From Paenibacillus caseinilyticus (GTDB taxonomy: Bacteria > Bacillota > Bacilli > Paenibacillales > NBRC-103111), in the NCBI RefSeq assembly GCF_027533645.1, contig NZ_JAQAGY010000024.1, positions 1-64,000 of the forward strand: a stretch of 64,000 bases of DNA, written 5' to 3'. The position numbers and the translations under genes were made by a program. Positions within the stretch are counted from its first letter, which is position 1, and the number at the start of each line of letters is the position of its first letter. Positions 25,070-35,700 of this stretch are shown piece by piece. The notes beneath the pieces are model-generated. The model did no database searches. It saw only the letters and a program-made list of their open reading frames with translations, and had not been told where the DNA came from.

Positions 25070-26758
25070 TTATTCATTCCAAAGTTTCACGCGGCCCTTC
25101 ACCAGCTTAGTATACGCTTCGTTTAGCTTCTCGACGCCTGCTTTCTCCAGTTCCTTCATGAAGTCATCCCATATGGCGTCGAATTGTTCCGGCTTTGACA
25201 GAATGGCTTGGGTGATGCGCTTCTTCACAATGGCTTCGCACTGTTGAAAGATGATATTCGCTTCAGAGCCGGTCTCCATGTTGATGGTCCATGCCGATCC
25301 CCAAGGTTTGACCGGGAATTCTTTCTCGGACGGCCACAGATGCTTGTAACTTTTGACCTTGTACGCAGCCAATGTCTCCCTGTCTGCTTGCGTGTATTCC
25401 TTCTCGATTTGTTCCGGGAAGACAGGCGTGTAATAATTGCCTGTTGGGTCCTTCACGCCATCTCCGTAGCTTGGTCCGAATCGATACATATCTACGCCGG
25501 TCGTTTTCCTAAAGCTCCAGTTGTCATGAACTTTCATCTTCGAAATGTCTTCCGGAATGACGCGTGTCCCGTTTTCCATCTTGTAATGCTTGCCTTCGAT
25601 TCCCCAGTTGACCAGCACTTGCCCTTCGTCGGACGCTAGATAATCAAGAAATTGGATGACGCGAACCGGGTCTTTGGCGCTCTTCGTAATCGAGATGCCG
25701 ATCCCCGCCAAGTAACCGGTGCTCTGGAAGTCATGTCGTTGGAAGGATTCATTAAGTGTAACCGGGAAGTGGGCGTAGGTTTGATCAATCTTGCCTTCCT
25801 TCTTCAAGGCAGCTACTTCACCTGCGAAGTCCCAATCCGCATCGATGAGTCCCAGAACGCGGCCGCTTGCAATCTTCGCCCTGTACTGGCCAACCTTCTG
25901 AACGAAGCTCTCGGGGTCCAGCAAACCGATGTCGTGCATATGGTTCAGCCATCGGAAGTATTCCTTCTCTTCCCGGCGCAGGTAATGCAATTTTGCCTCA
26001 TACGTATCCGGATCGATATAAAATTCACCATCATCCGAGGCGCCAGTTGCTGCGACAGCCGGGTTGGTGACGCTGATCAAAAACTGCCATTCCCCTCCGT
26101 TCAGGGACAATGGAAGGATCGGTTGACCGTCGGCCGTGGTCTTGTGCTTGTTATAATAGGTTTTGAGCGCAAGCTCGAAATCCTTCACCGTCTTGATCTG
26201 GGGATAGCCAAGCTCCTTCAGCACGGCATGCTGAAGCTTGAAGCCGCTTCCTGCCTCGAAGTAGGTTTGGTTGACCGGCGCTGTCGGCAGGACATAAATG
26301 CCATGGTCGTCTTTGCTCCAACGCAACCGTTTCATGTATTCGCCATAGAGCTTCTTGATGTTCGGCGCGTGCGCTTCAATGAGCGGCGTCAAATCGATCA
26401 ATGCGCCGGCGTCCTTCAGCTTGACCACGCTGACTTTAGCCGCAACCATGTCCGAATATTCGTTGTTTGCCACCATCAGCGCGAACATATCCGTGTCCGT
26501 GTCATTGCCCGGGAATTGCGCTTTGATCGAGATGCCGGTTTTTTCCGTAATGAGCTTGCCGACCTCGCTTTGCATGTCATCCCAAAGCGGGTTGTTGTCG
26601 CCCGATGCTAAAGTGATCGTCATGGGCGCGAGATCTTTCTTCGACGGTACGTCAAGGCTGCGGGAGCGATCGGAATCCGGTCTGACGCTGCAGCCGGCGG
26701 CTACAAGAAGGGTTCCGATCATGAACAAGCTTGCCGCTTTTGTTTTGCTGGCCTTCAT
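25070..26758 (-). CDS. Sugar ABC transporter solute-binding lipoprotein (LplA type), copy 2
   Basis: A 562-residue paralogue of the protein at 21143. The ATG at 26758 has GGAGG nine bases upstream. The lipobox is LLVAAGC (Cys about residue 23). It shares ITLASGDNNPLWDDMQSEVGK, FRWLNHMHDIGLLDPESF and KIASGRVLGLID with copy 1, clearly a duplication. It is placed directly after the response regulator (35-bp gap) and ends in a strong terminator, so it belongs to the two-component operon rather than the permease operon. It may feed the same permeases with a different ligand or act as a sensor accessory for the kinase. Function within the pair is inferred. Confidence 0.9.
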   Translation of the reverse strand: MKASKTKAASLFMIGTLLVAAGCSVRPDSDRSRSLDVPSKKDLAPMTITLASGDNNPLWDDMQSEVGKLITEKTGISIKAQFPGNDTDTDMFALMVANNEYSDMVAAKVSVVKLKDAGALIDLTPLIEAHAPNIKKLYGEYMKRLRWSKDDHGIYVLPTAPVNQTYFEAGSGFKLQHAVLKELGYPQIKTVKDFELALKTYYNKHKTTADGQPILPLSLNGGEWQFLISVTNPAVAATGASDDGEFYIDPDTYEAKLHYLRREEKEYFRWLNHMHDIGLLDPESFVQKVGQYRAKIASGRVLGLIDADWDFAGEVAALKKEGKIDQTYAHFPVTLNESFQRHDFQSTGYLAGIGISITKSAKDPVRVIQFLDYLASDEGQVLVNWGIEGKHYKMENGTRVIPEDISKMKVHDNWSFRKTTGVDMYRFGPSYGDGVKDPTGNYYTPVFPEQIEKEYTQADRETLAAYKVKSYKHLWPSEKEFPVKPWGSAWTINMETGSEANIIFQQCEAIVKKRITQAILSKPEQFDAIWDDFMKELEKAGVEKLNEAYTKLVKGRVKLWNE

Positions 26759-26793
26759 GAAATGCTGCCTCCTCTCCCCCCCGCTATGCACAA

Positions 26794-28371
26794 CTATGTG
26801 GTTTCCAGTGAAAATGCCTTGGCCTTGGGAGGAGTTCCTTTGATTGAAGAAGGGCGAGCCCCGACATATTTCTTGAATTTGCTATGGAAATAATCCACGT
26901 TGGGATATCCGACACGCTCCGAGACCTCGTAGACCTTGTGTCCTTCCCGGAGGAGCCGGATCGCTTGCTGAATACGGACTTTATCCAAGTAGGTGTGGAA
27001 GGAGTCGCCCGTATGCTGCTTGAACATTTTCCCCAAATACCCCTTGTGGTAATTGAATAGTTCCGCCATCGTCTCCAACTTTAAATTCTCATGATAATGA
27101 CGCTGGATAAAATCCATCACTTGCTTGACCACAGGCAGGCTGCCGTTCCCCCCCAGCCTTCCCGCCAGTTCGACGAGCTGGGTCCGAGCGGCGCAGAGCG
27201 CCTTATCGTAATGGGTGTGTCGATAAAGCGCGGCCAGTAGCGGCGCATAGTCCTGGATATTGACGCTCGGATGGAGAGCCGCCAGATTGCTCAGCGCCAC
27301 GGACAACACTTGTACCAGGCCAGACTTGATCGCGGTTTCGGAAGAATCGTAAGCCGCAAGCGCTCTTCCCGCTTCCTCCAGCGTCTCCGCCACCCCCTCG
27401 CCTCTGCCGATATCCAGCATGTAGAACAGCTTGGTTGCGAGCGCCTCGACATCCGGAAGAGCATGTGTCTTCGGTTCCGTCGCCGTACGGCTTAAGACGG
27501 ATTCCGTCGCCGCATGGATCTGCCCTTCGGCAAGCAGGAAGCGATTTCTTAACACGCCTAAGGCGTCTTCATACGATTGACGGATATCCGCAAGTTTATA
27601 GACAATCTGTCCTGCAGCAGCAGTAAAGCCTGCCTGAAGACCGCAGGCGTCCTGCAGAAGCCGGGTCCATTCGCTTTTGACGCAGGGTCGGTTCAGATCC
27701 CCCTTCAGAAGGAATCCGATATACGGACCGGTCTGAAACCCGTACCCGAGATCCTCTTCCTCCGCGGCTTCCAGCCATTTCGTCTTAACCGACTCCAGAG
27801 TCTCAAGTCCTGCCTGAGAGATGTCCTCCACCTCAACCAATAGAATCTGCTTGGATTTCCCTGCAAAACTGGTTAAGGGCAGCAGTTCGCTTTCCAACGC
27901 CGGAGCGTCTTCCGGGTCAGCCGCGATCAACTTGAGGATCAGTTCCTCCCTTAGCGCGTTGACATGGAATTCGGACAATTTGGCGTGACCCGACCGCTGG
28001 TCCAGTTTGGATCGGATGCGCAGCAGCTCACCCTTTAGCTCCAGTGCATCGATCGGCTTGAGCACATAGCCGCTCACCCCCATCTCCATGGCTTGCTTGG
28101 CGTAGGCAAAATCAGCGTAACCGCTCAGGATCAGAAATTGGCAATCCCCATCCGTCTTGCGAATCTCCCGGATCGCTTGAAGACCATCCATGCGCGGCAT
28201 CCGGATATCAATGACGATCAGTTCAGGAGAAAGCTCCCGATGGAGGGCAACCGCTTTGATTCCGTTTGAGACGTCTCCCACCACGCAGAAGCCAAGCGAT
28301 TCCCAATCGACAATTTTCAGAAGCCCCTTCCGGATGGCCGGCTCGTCGTCGACCACTAGCACTTTATACAT
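26794..28371 (-). CDS. Response regulator with AraC-type output domain (YesN family)
   Basis: A 525-residue regulator. The receiver domain (1-120) has the acidic pocket VVDDEP, the phospho-acceptor Asp55 in IVIDIRMPRMDG and LSGYADFAYAKQAMEMG with KP at about 104. A 270-residue linker of the YesN type follows. The AraC DNA-binding domain (about 415-515) ends in YPNVDYFHSKFKKYVGARPSSI. Its start overlaps the kinase stop by 8 bp, so the two are coupled. Family members activate adjacent sugar-transport and hydrolase genes when the kinase senses extracellular oligosaccharide; targets here are probably the permease operon and the GH74 genes. Confidence 0.93.
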   Translation of the reverse strand: MYKVLVVDDEPAIRKGLLKIVDWESLGFCVVGDVSNGIKAVALHRELSPELIVIDIRMPRMDGLQAIREIRKTDGDCQFLILSGYADFAYAKQAMEMGVSGYVLKPIDALELKGELLRIRSKLDQRSGHAKLSEFHVNALREELILKLIAADPEDAPALESELLPLTSFAGKSKQILLVEVEDISQAGLETLESVKTKWLEAAEEEDLGYGFQTGPYIGFLLKGDLNRPCVKSEWTRLLQDACGLQAGFTAAAGQIVYKLADIRQSYEDALGVLRNRFLLAEGQIHAATESVLSRTATEPKTHALPDVEALATKLFYMLDIGRGEGVAETLEEAGRALAAYDSSETAIKSGLVQVLSVALSNLAALHPSVNIQDYAPLLAALYRHTHYDKALCAARTQLVELAGRLGGNGSLPVVKQVMDFIQRHYHENLKLETMAELFNYHKGYLGKMFKQHTGDSFHTYLDKVRIQQAIRLLREGHKVYEVSERVGYPNVDYFHSKFKKYVGARPSSIKGTPPKAKAFSLETT

Positions 28372-30172
28372 GCAACTTTCCTCCCAGCGGTATGGAAAAT
28401 GATAGGCGCGTACCGGATCCGGGCGAGCAGTCCAGCTTTAGCCCGAACCCTTCTCCGTAAGTCAGAATCAGGCGCTGATGCACGTTGCGAAGACCTATCC
28501 GATGCTCATCGGCATCTTCCATATCCTGAAAGGAATGCTCGATTTCCCGCCATTTCCCTTCCGGTATGCCGCACCCGTTATCCTCCACCGTAATCACGAC
28601 TCGATCCGATTCTACACGCGTGCCGATGATGACAATTCCCCCTTCTTCAACATCCTCCAGCCCATGTACCACCGCATTTTCCACTAGAGGCTGAACGAGG
28701 AGCGGCGGAATCTCCACGCTCATGGCCGAATGATCCAGATGGAGCTCGTAGGTCAATCGTTCGTCGTCGAACCGGAATTGCTGCAGCTCCAAATAGCAGC
28801 GCGCAATATCAAGCTCTTCCCGGAGCGTGATTGTGCGGTCACCGATTTCAATGCTGCGCCTCATCAGTTTCCCCAAGAGATGCACGACATTGGAGATCTC
28901 CGCATCCCCTTTAGCGAACGCTTTCATGCGAATGGATTCCAGCGCATTGAACAGAAAGTGCGGGTTCATTTGACTGGCCATCATCTTCAGCTTGATATCG
29001 CGCTGCCGCAGCTCCAGCAGATTTTTTTGTCTATGGGACTCTCTCACTTCTTCCATCAAGCTGCGGATGCTGGCTAGCATATGGTTGAACTGTCTGGATA
29101 ACGTGCCGATTTCATCGGTTCCATCCACTTCCGACTTGACGTTCAGATTCCCCATCGCGACCTTGTTCAACACCTGATTTAGCAGAAGCAGCCTGCGGGA
29201 CAAGAAAGACGAGGTGAAATAAATGAGCACGAGCGCGATGGACAAACTGGCCGCAATGATGGTGAACCCCAACTTGCTGACCCGGTTTGCTTCGCTCACG
29301 ATACTGTCGATCGTAAAGACCGAAATGACTTTGAGCCCGTTCCGGCTAAATGGCGGAACCACCTCTTCCACCACAATCTTCGAAGGCTTCCCCTCGTAAT
29401 TAAAATCGTAGACGCCAGCGCGCCGATCGCTCAGATCCTTGGCGAAATCCATGCTTTCAATATTCCGTCCGACCCATTGCGGTTGTTTGGCAGCGACAAT
29501 GGAGCCCTTCTCATCGATAATCATCGTATCGAACGGTTCCTGGCTTAGAATCCCACCCAGTTCATCCTGGTCCAAATTGATGACCAGTACTCCATGGGAA
29601 CGGTACAGCGGAAAATCGATCCTCCGAACGAGGCTGAGATAAGCGCGATTTTCTTTCGTCTCGTCCTTGATGTAATGCCAACCGATGAACGAACTGGATT
29701 TGTCCAGCGCCTCCCGATACCAGTTCGAGTTCTTGACAGACGCATCAGCGCTTAGAAAATCCCAGTTGCTAATCGGCAGCGGAGGGTCTGTATAGAAGCG
29801 GACGTTATCGATTTCCTTGTATAACTGCACGGAGTCCCGGAAATAGCGAAAATCCCTATAGGCCGTAACCAAGTCGAAGGTAGTCTCATAGCGGGCATTG
29901 ACCAAATTGGATAACCGATCGTCCACTTGCAATTTGTTCGATATTTCAATCGGCATGCGAAGAATATCCGTTATGTGCTTCTTAATCTTATCCACGTTGT
30001 TCATGGTTTGCTGTGTAGCTTGGTCTAGTACATTCTGGCGGTAGGAAGCGGTCAAGATCAGGCCCACGAGAAGAACAGGGATGAACACCACTGCGACGAT
30101 GGAAATGACCATCTTGTTCTTTAACCTGATATTGTTCGTCTTCCTAAGGGCGGCTAGGATCATACTTCCCAT
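28364..30172 (-). CDS. Sensor histidine kinase (YesM family)
   Basis: A 602-residue membrane kinase; start at 30172, six bases after AAAGGAGA. First transmembrane helix about 21-43, an extracellular sensor of about 255 residues, second helix near 305-325, HAMP (about 325-380, ending DEIGTLSRQFNHM), then the His_kinase box with the phospho-accepting His in MNPHFLFNALESIR, and the HATPase with PLVENAVVHGLE and EDNGCGIPEG. The partner regulator follows with an 8-bp overlap. The ligand is presumably an oligosaccharide released by the neighbouring secreted enzymes. Confidence 0.93.
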   Translation of the reverse strand: MGSMILAALRKTNNIRLKNKMVISIVAVVFIPVLLVGLILTASYRQNVLDQATQQTMNNVDKIKKHITDILRMPIEISNKLQVDDRLSNLVNARYETTFDLVTAYRDFRYFRDSVQLYKEIDNVRFYTDPPLPISNWDFLSADASVKNSNWYREALDKSSSFIGWHYIKDETKENRAYLSLVRRIDFPLYRSHGVLVINLDQDELGGILSQEPFDTMIIDEKGSIVAAKQPQWVGRNIESMDFAKDLSDRRAGVYDFNYEGKPSKIVVEEVVPPFSRNGLKVISVFTIDSIVSEANRVSKLGFTIIAASLSIALVLIYFTSSFLSRRLLLLNQVLNKVAMGNLNVKSEVDGTDEIGTLSRQFNHMLASIRSLMEEVRESHRQKNLLELRQRDIKLKMMASQMNPHFLFNALESIRMKAFAKGDAEISNVVHLLGKLMRRSIEIGDRTITLREELDIARCYLELQQFRFDDERLTYELHLDHSAMSVEIPPLLVQPLVENAVVHGLEDVEEGGIVIIGTRVESDRVVITVEDNGCGIPEGKWREIEHSFQDMEDADEHRIGLRNVHQRLILTYGEGFGLKLDCSPGSGTRLSFSIPLGGKLHV

Positions 30173-30334
30173 TCTAGGTCTCCTTTCGGATGCAGGAGTA
30201 AGTCGTGAGCGGATGGCTCCGTTATCAACGATAGAGCTTGGCTTGATGGCGCTTACAACACAAAGCGGCGTTTCGCTCTTCTGGACGGGAAGAGCGTAAA
30301 TAATAGCTTCTTATCCCTTTCGCCTTTAAGCGGA

Positions 30335-30391
30335 TTTCAGAGTTTGGAACAGCCCTCAAGGAGAGCGCTTGGCCGCTGTTCCAAGCTCTGA
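30335..30391. terminator. Large imperfect hairpin upstream of the kinase gene
   Basis: TTCAGAG.TTGGAACAGC pairs with GCTGTTCCAA.CTCTGAA: 17 bp with one mismatch, loop of about 21 bases. The 511-bp gap between the kinase and the deacetylase otherwise shows only a second hairpin at 30563. It may be a terminator that separates the two units, or an attenuator in the kinase leader. Confidence 0.55.
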
Positions 30392-30562
30392 ATCTGTTGT
30401 TTTAGACTGTCGAGGACGTCTCGTACCTGGTTGTAGCAGATTTAATATACACTATTTTCACCATAATCCGCTACCAATTGTTAGGTTTCTACATTCAACA
30501 GTTTCGTCAGGATCTGTAAGGCTGACATTCATTCGGTTCCCAGCACCAGATGCAAGACAAGA

Positions 30563-30587
30563 CCCTCCAAACGATACATTTGGAGGG
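30563..30587 (-). terminator. Hairpin after the two-CBM deacetylase
   Basis: CCCTCCAAA and TTTGGAGGG form a perfect 9-bp stem with a seven-base loop about 100 bp past the stop at 30684; the following minus-strand sequence is moderately T-rich. Confidence 0.55.
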
Positions 30588-30683
30588 GGATTTGAGTTTA
30601 CCTACTTTACCTTCAATAAAACCGTGCGTATTAACGATGGAGAACATTCGCATTTTCCGGTTAAAGTCAGCTGGTTCCTGGAT

Positions 30684-32549
30684 CTACGTGCGAGAGAACT
30701 GGACGTTATTCATGTAGAACGTAGCTGGAGTGGTAACACTGGTAACCGTAATTGTTTTCCATTTCGTGAAATTGACCCCAGTCATAGTGGCTAGAGGAAT
30801 AGAAACATGTTTCCATGAAGCATCGGAAGGCGTTTGTATGTTTATGGAATAACCATTCGTCCCATCGCTAACATACATGGAAAGCGTTACGCCTCCAGCT
30901 CCCGCTTTCACCCAAAAGTCTAACGTATTGTAAGCAGATACGTCATGTGAGGCCCAATCATTCGTATAAAAAGCCCCGTTCCAGCCGCTTCCTGCATAGA
31001 CAAACTTCTGTGAAGCGACACCGGTCTTTCCGGGTACAACCGTAGCGTCCGTACTTGCTGTTAGGTTATTCGAATTGCTGTACTTTACAGCATATGGCTT
31101 ACGCTCCAATTCAAGTGACTTGGCACCAAAGGAGATCGTATAATTACCGCCTGCATCAGGTTGAATGACTTGACCATTTTGTACGACCTGATAACCATCC
31201 CCGTTCTTTAGCTTCACCTTTAGATTGATATTATTGGGGAAGGAGGCTGGAACGTTCCAATTGTAACTCGTTCCGGTTAAAGTCGGATTTGGTGTAAGGC
31301 TTTCGATTGTTTTCTGCGCCCTCCAGTAGCCGCTTACCGCCCCGCAAGGGGCGATCCAGATGCTGGATCGTTTGGTATCCAAATAGTTAATCAATGCATT
31401 CATCTGATCCAGTGGCAAGGAAGTAGCAGTACCACCAACATCATGTGCCGTAATTACTGTCCAGGCTCCTTGGCTTATTGCATGATCTACCCAACCCTTG
31501 TAGTCCGTATTGAAGCTTCCCTCCTCCCATGTAAACAGGGAAGAGATATTCATCCAATCGGGGGTGTCTGATGGTTTCATATAGTAAGTTCCGTTACCCC
31601 AACCCCCTCTTGCTGAAAGGTGCGTATCTTTCAGGTATTTGACAAGATAGGGATCATTATTCGTGTAAGGATAGGCATAAGTTACAACTTTTGAGCCCAT
31701 CGCTTGTGCAATCTCTGTTTGAGCAGCGACCGTTTCATCATAGCCTAAAGTATCGTCATAAGTCCTTTGGTAGGGCTGGGTTGGATTGGCACTTGGTTCA
31801 TAGTGATGTTTGGAATGGTTTCCAATTTCATGGCCAGCCAAAGGGAGTTTTTTCCAATCCTCTTTTCGGCTACCCGTGATTGCCGTTTCCGTTATAAAAA
31901 ACGTAGCCTGCATGCCTTTTGCATTTAAAGCCGGGACCGCATAATCAAGCTGCGAATCCACACCATCATCAAAGGTAAGAGATATTGCTGATTGTGCTCC
32001 ATTCCAGGGCACGACTGTTATTTGTGGTCCAGTGTAGGGATCTGCGTATGAGAACTGAACGTTATTCATATAGAACGTCGTATTAACAGTACTCGTATTA
32101 CAGGTAAATATAATTGATTTCCACTTAGTAAAATCAACTCCGGTCATAGCAGAGAAATCAATGGAGACGTGCTTCCAGGATGCATCGGAAGGTGTTTGGA
32201 TGTTTGCGGTATAACTATTCGTCCCATCGCTAACATTCATGGAAAGAGCTTCGCCGCCAGCTCCTCCTTTTACCCAAAAATCTAACGTATTGTAAGCAGA
32301 TACATCATGTGTGCCCCAATCCGTGTAAAAGGCCCCGTTCCAGCCGCTCCCTGAAACAACAAATCTCTGGGAGGCAACACCGGTGCTTCCAGGTACAACG
32401 GTGGAATCATTACTTTGAGATAGATTATTACTACCGCTGTAATTCACAACATATGGGGCTGATGGTGCCGCCGATGCAGTATGCGGCACCATCGCTAATG
32501 GAGGCAAAAGAATTAAGAGAGCTATGAACAATGAAAAAATTCTTTTCAT
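30684..32549 (-). CDS. Secreted polysaccharide deacetylase (CE4) between two duplicated beta-sandwich domains
   Basis: A 621-residue secreted protein; signal peptide ends near ASA-AP (residue 28). Residues about 32-170 and 485-621 are two copies of one carbohydrate-binding-like sandwich sharing SGWNGAFYT, DVSAYNTLDFWVK and NIQTPSDASWKHVSI. Between them lies the NodB domain: ISLTFDDGVDSQ (catalytic Asp-Asp) and AGHEIGNHSKHHYEP (metal His), with TYAYPYTNNDP in place of the usual RYPYG motif. Chemistry would be removal of acetyl groups from a plant-wall polymer outside the cell. Duplicate binding domains on both sides of a CE4 domain are uncommon. It lies 190 bp after the stop of the second GH74 gene in the same direction, with a hairpin between. 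Confidence 0.88.
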   Translation of the reverse strand: MKRIFSLFIALLILLPPLAMVPHTASAAPSAPYVVNYSGSNNLSQSNDSTVVPGSTGVASQRFVVSGSGWNGAFYTDWGTHDVSAYNTLDFWVKGGAGGEALSMNVSDGTNSYTANIQTPSDASWKHVSIDFSAMTGVDFTKWKSIIFTCNTSTVNTTFYMNNVQFSYADPYTGPQITVVPWNGAQSAISLTFDDGVDSQLDYAVPALNAKGMQATFFITETAITGSRKEDWKKLPLAGHEIGNHSKHHYEPSANPTQPYQRTYDDTLGYDETVAAQTEIAQAMGSKVVTYAYPYTNNDPYLVKYLKDTHLSARGGWGNGTYYMKPSDTPDWMNISSLFTWEEGSFNTDYKGWVDHAISQGAWTVITAHDVGGTATSLPLDQMNALINYLDTKRSSIWIAPCGAVSGYWRAQKTIESLTPNPTLTGTSYNWNVPASFPNNINLKVKLKNGDGYQVVQNGQVIQPDAGGNYTISFGAKSLELERKPYAVKYSNSNNLTASTDATVVPGKTGVASQKFVYAGSGWNGAFYTNDWASHDVSAYNTLDFWVKAGAGGVTLSMYVSDGTNGYSINIQTPSDASWKHVSIPLATMTGVNFTKWKTITVTSVTTPATFYMNNVQFSRT

Positions 32550-32680
32550 TTGATGTCATTCCTTTCGTTGTACTGTAGTATGCGTATTGAACTAAACCTT
32601 CCTTTCCATAGCGATAGCTTTTGCTTGATACCTTTAGGCGCATTTCTTGCTGCAGGCCTTTAGGATAGTGTCGATTGATA

Positions 32681-32717
32681 GCTGTCCCCAAGCAGGTTCA
32701 TTCTACTTTGGGACAGC
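32681..32717 (-). terminator. Hairpin after the second GH74 gene
   Basis: GCTGTCCC.AAG and CTT.GGGACAGC form a stem immediately after the stop at 32739; there is no clear T run. Confidence 0.5.
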
Positions 32718-32738
32718 CCAAACGTCTATAAGGATGAC

Positions 32739-35700
32739 TTAGTTATACTTGACTGCGTATTTGCCGAGCCGCTTCGCTTTGAACTCGACATTGCCCGTTT
32801 TCGGATTGTAATTCGCATTTTTTATGATTTCCAGTTTTCCGTTATCGTTCAAATAATAGAGTTTAACCCGGTTCGGTTTCTCGCTGTCCTTAAGCGTATA
32901 GCCGATCGCCGCGCGGACGTCGTTGCCGTCGAATTTCGTCACCGGCTTCCCGGCATCTGTCAAGCTGAAGTCGAGCACCCTGCTGTCGCCCAGCTTGCTC
33001 CGCATGTCACCTGGAAGCGTGCTTGCATCCACGATGCCGACTTGAACCGCAACGCTGGCAGCTGGCGACGGACGGGTTCCGCGTACCAGCTTCGGATCAA
33101 TCGAGACGACGGCAAGTCCGTTGTCGACCGCGATCGTTTTGACACCGCGCTCGTCCGCATAAGAAAGCGACTGGGCCGGCATTTCGACTCTCACGGCTTT
33201 GACGTCTGCCAGCGGCTTCACCTCGACGGTCACCTTCTTGTCCGGCGTCTGCTCAATCGCGTTCCGCACGATGTCCCCGCCTAAGGATACGGATGCGGTT
33301 CCATCGGCGTTCACAGTCGGCTCGGCATGGATCTTGCCGTTGCTCTGCGTGATTGCCGGCATGACGGTGACGACTGCCGTGGCGGCATATTGGCCATCCG
33401 CGCTTACAGCGGCGATCGCGGCCGTCCCCGGCTTCAGTCCGGTTACCTGGTCTCCCGAGACGCTCGCAACGGATTCGTCGCTCGATGACCAGACGACCGG
33501 ACGGCTGGATGCGCCGCCGTCGAATACCGGAGCCAGTGCAGCCGATTTACCGGCCTCAACCGTCAAATCGTTCACATGGAACCCTTGCACCGCCGCATCC
33601 TGTTTCATATCGCCGCGCACGATGCCCATACCGTTCGTTCCGATATATACCCGGCCGTACACTTGTCCATCGCCCGTAATCGTCCCGACTGCATTCGCGA
33701 ATTGATGCTGATCGTCATTCATGCGGATCCAGCTCGTTCCCTCGTCCTCCGAACGGTAGAACCCGTACTTGCCGCCGTTCACTTTCAAGCCGGCATAGAT
33801 CGTTTTATGCGTTTTGCCCGGCGCTTCTTTACCGAAACCGACGGACATAGCCTCGCTGATGCCGTTTACTTTCTTGAAGCTCGCTCCCGAATCCGTCGAA
33901 CGGAACAATCCTTCCGAGCTGGCAAGCCAGATATCGCCCTCGGCCTCAGGAGCAGCCTTGAACTTGCCATTCAGATTTTTCGGCAGCCCGGAAGCTGCCG
34001 TAGCCGAGAAGTTGGCGCCGCCATCCGTGCTGACATAGAACGTCCCGTCAAGGAAACCGTAGAATTTGTCCGGATTGACGCGGTCCGAAGAGACCATCGC
34101 ACCATGCGGAATGCCTTTCGAGGCCGTCCACGTCTTGCCAAGGTCGGTCGTGAAGCTTACCGGGAATTCGCCGTTACCATCCAGATTCGGAGCCCATACG
34201 ATCGTATGGCAGTTCGCGCCGACCGCCACATATCCTCCGCCCGTGTTGTAGTTGATGGGCACTCCCGCCTGCCAGGGATTGGTCGCCGGCGTCCAGATGA
34301 CGCCGTTGTCCGTCGATACCCCCATCCGCTCGACGATGTCCGACTGTGTATGTCCGACCCGCACGATCAAGTTCGGATTCGTCTCCGCGTAGTCCATATC
34401 GAGGGTGGAATTCAAATAAGGATTTCTGATCATATGCGGCGACGTATTCAAGTCTGCATGGCGGAAACCGCCGATATCGCCCATCCCGCTGATCAACGGC
34501 GCTCCGGATGAAGGACTAATCAAGGCTAGAATTCCATTCTCTTCAATCCCGTTAGCCATGACGGAGATCCCGATTTTCTCGCCCTTGTCGAAATCGGTCA
34601 TGTCCTCGGAGCCGTACAGCGTCGCCCCGGTACCGTACATGATTCGGTCGGAGTTGAACGGATCGATCTCCAGGTCGCCGATCCCCCAGCCAAGCGTTGG
34701 CGAGGTTACCGGATCGGTCTCCGGATCGCGCTGAATGTCCCAATCGAGCCATGGCGAGATCGAATAATCGATCGTGTACCGGTTGTCGCGCTTCGGATGC
34801 GAGGTGAACTCCCAAAATGGTTTCCATGTTTGTCCGCCGTCCGTACTACGGTAAAACTGGTTATCAGGCCACCATTTGTTCAGCGTCGTAACCATCAGCG
34901 TATCGGGATGCTGAGCGTCGACGGCAAGACCGCCGTACGGATTGCTGGTGTCGCCGGCTCCGCCCGGGCTGATGTCCGACCACTCACCCGTCTTCGTATC
35001 CAACTTCCATACCGAACCGCTGCCGGCGGTGAACGGTCCGATCTCCGAGTTGTACGTTACGTACAGCATACCGCTCGAACCCAGCGTTGCGTGGTGGGGC
35101 AGGAATCCCTGCTTCGGCTGGCCCGCAACCGGTTCCCAGGTAACCCCGCCATCGACCGACTTGTAAATGCTCGTCTGCGTGTCCGCCAAACCGGCATAAA
35201 TCGTCTGCGTCGCATGGCCCGCAGAGCCCGTTGAAGGATCGAAGGCGATCCATACAGGACCGACTTTACCGCCGTAACCATCCTCCACGTCGCCGACTGC
35301 AATGAAGCTGCTCACCTTATGCCATGTCGCTCCATAGTCCTCGCTCTTCCACAACCCGTTGCCGTTGCGGGCTCCCAAATAGAGGATCCGGTTATCGTTC
35401 GGGTCGACAGCCAGTCGTTCACCCATGGTCCGGCCGGGCATGTTGCCGCCGAATTTGAACGGCATTTCCGTCTTCTCCCACGTTTGTCCCCGGTCCTTCG
35501 AACGAAGAATGTAACCGTTCGATTGCACCCAATCGTTCGAGTAGGTCCCGGCCGCAATGTAGACGCGGTTCGGATCGACAGGGTCGGTTGCCAGACTCTC
35601 CACGCCCGACAGGTTCCAGTCTTCCATGTTCAGCCACTCCAGCAGCTGAATCCACGTCTTGGTCGCCGGGTCCCAGCGATAGGCGCCCCCCATGTCCGTA

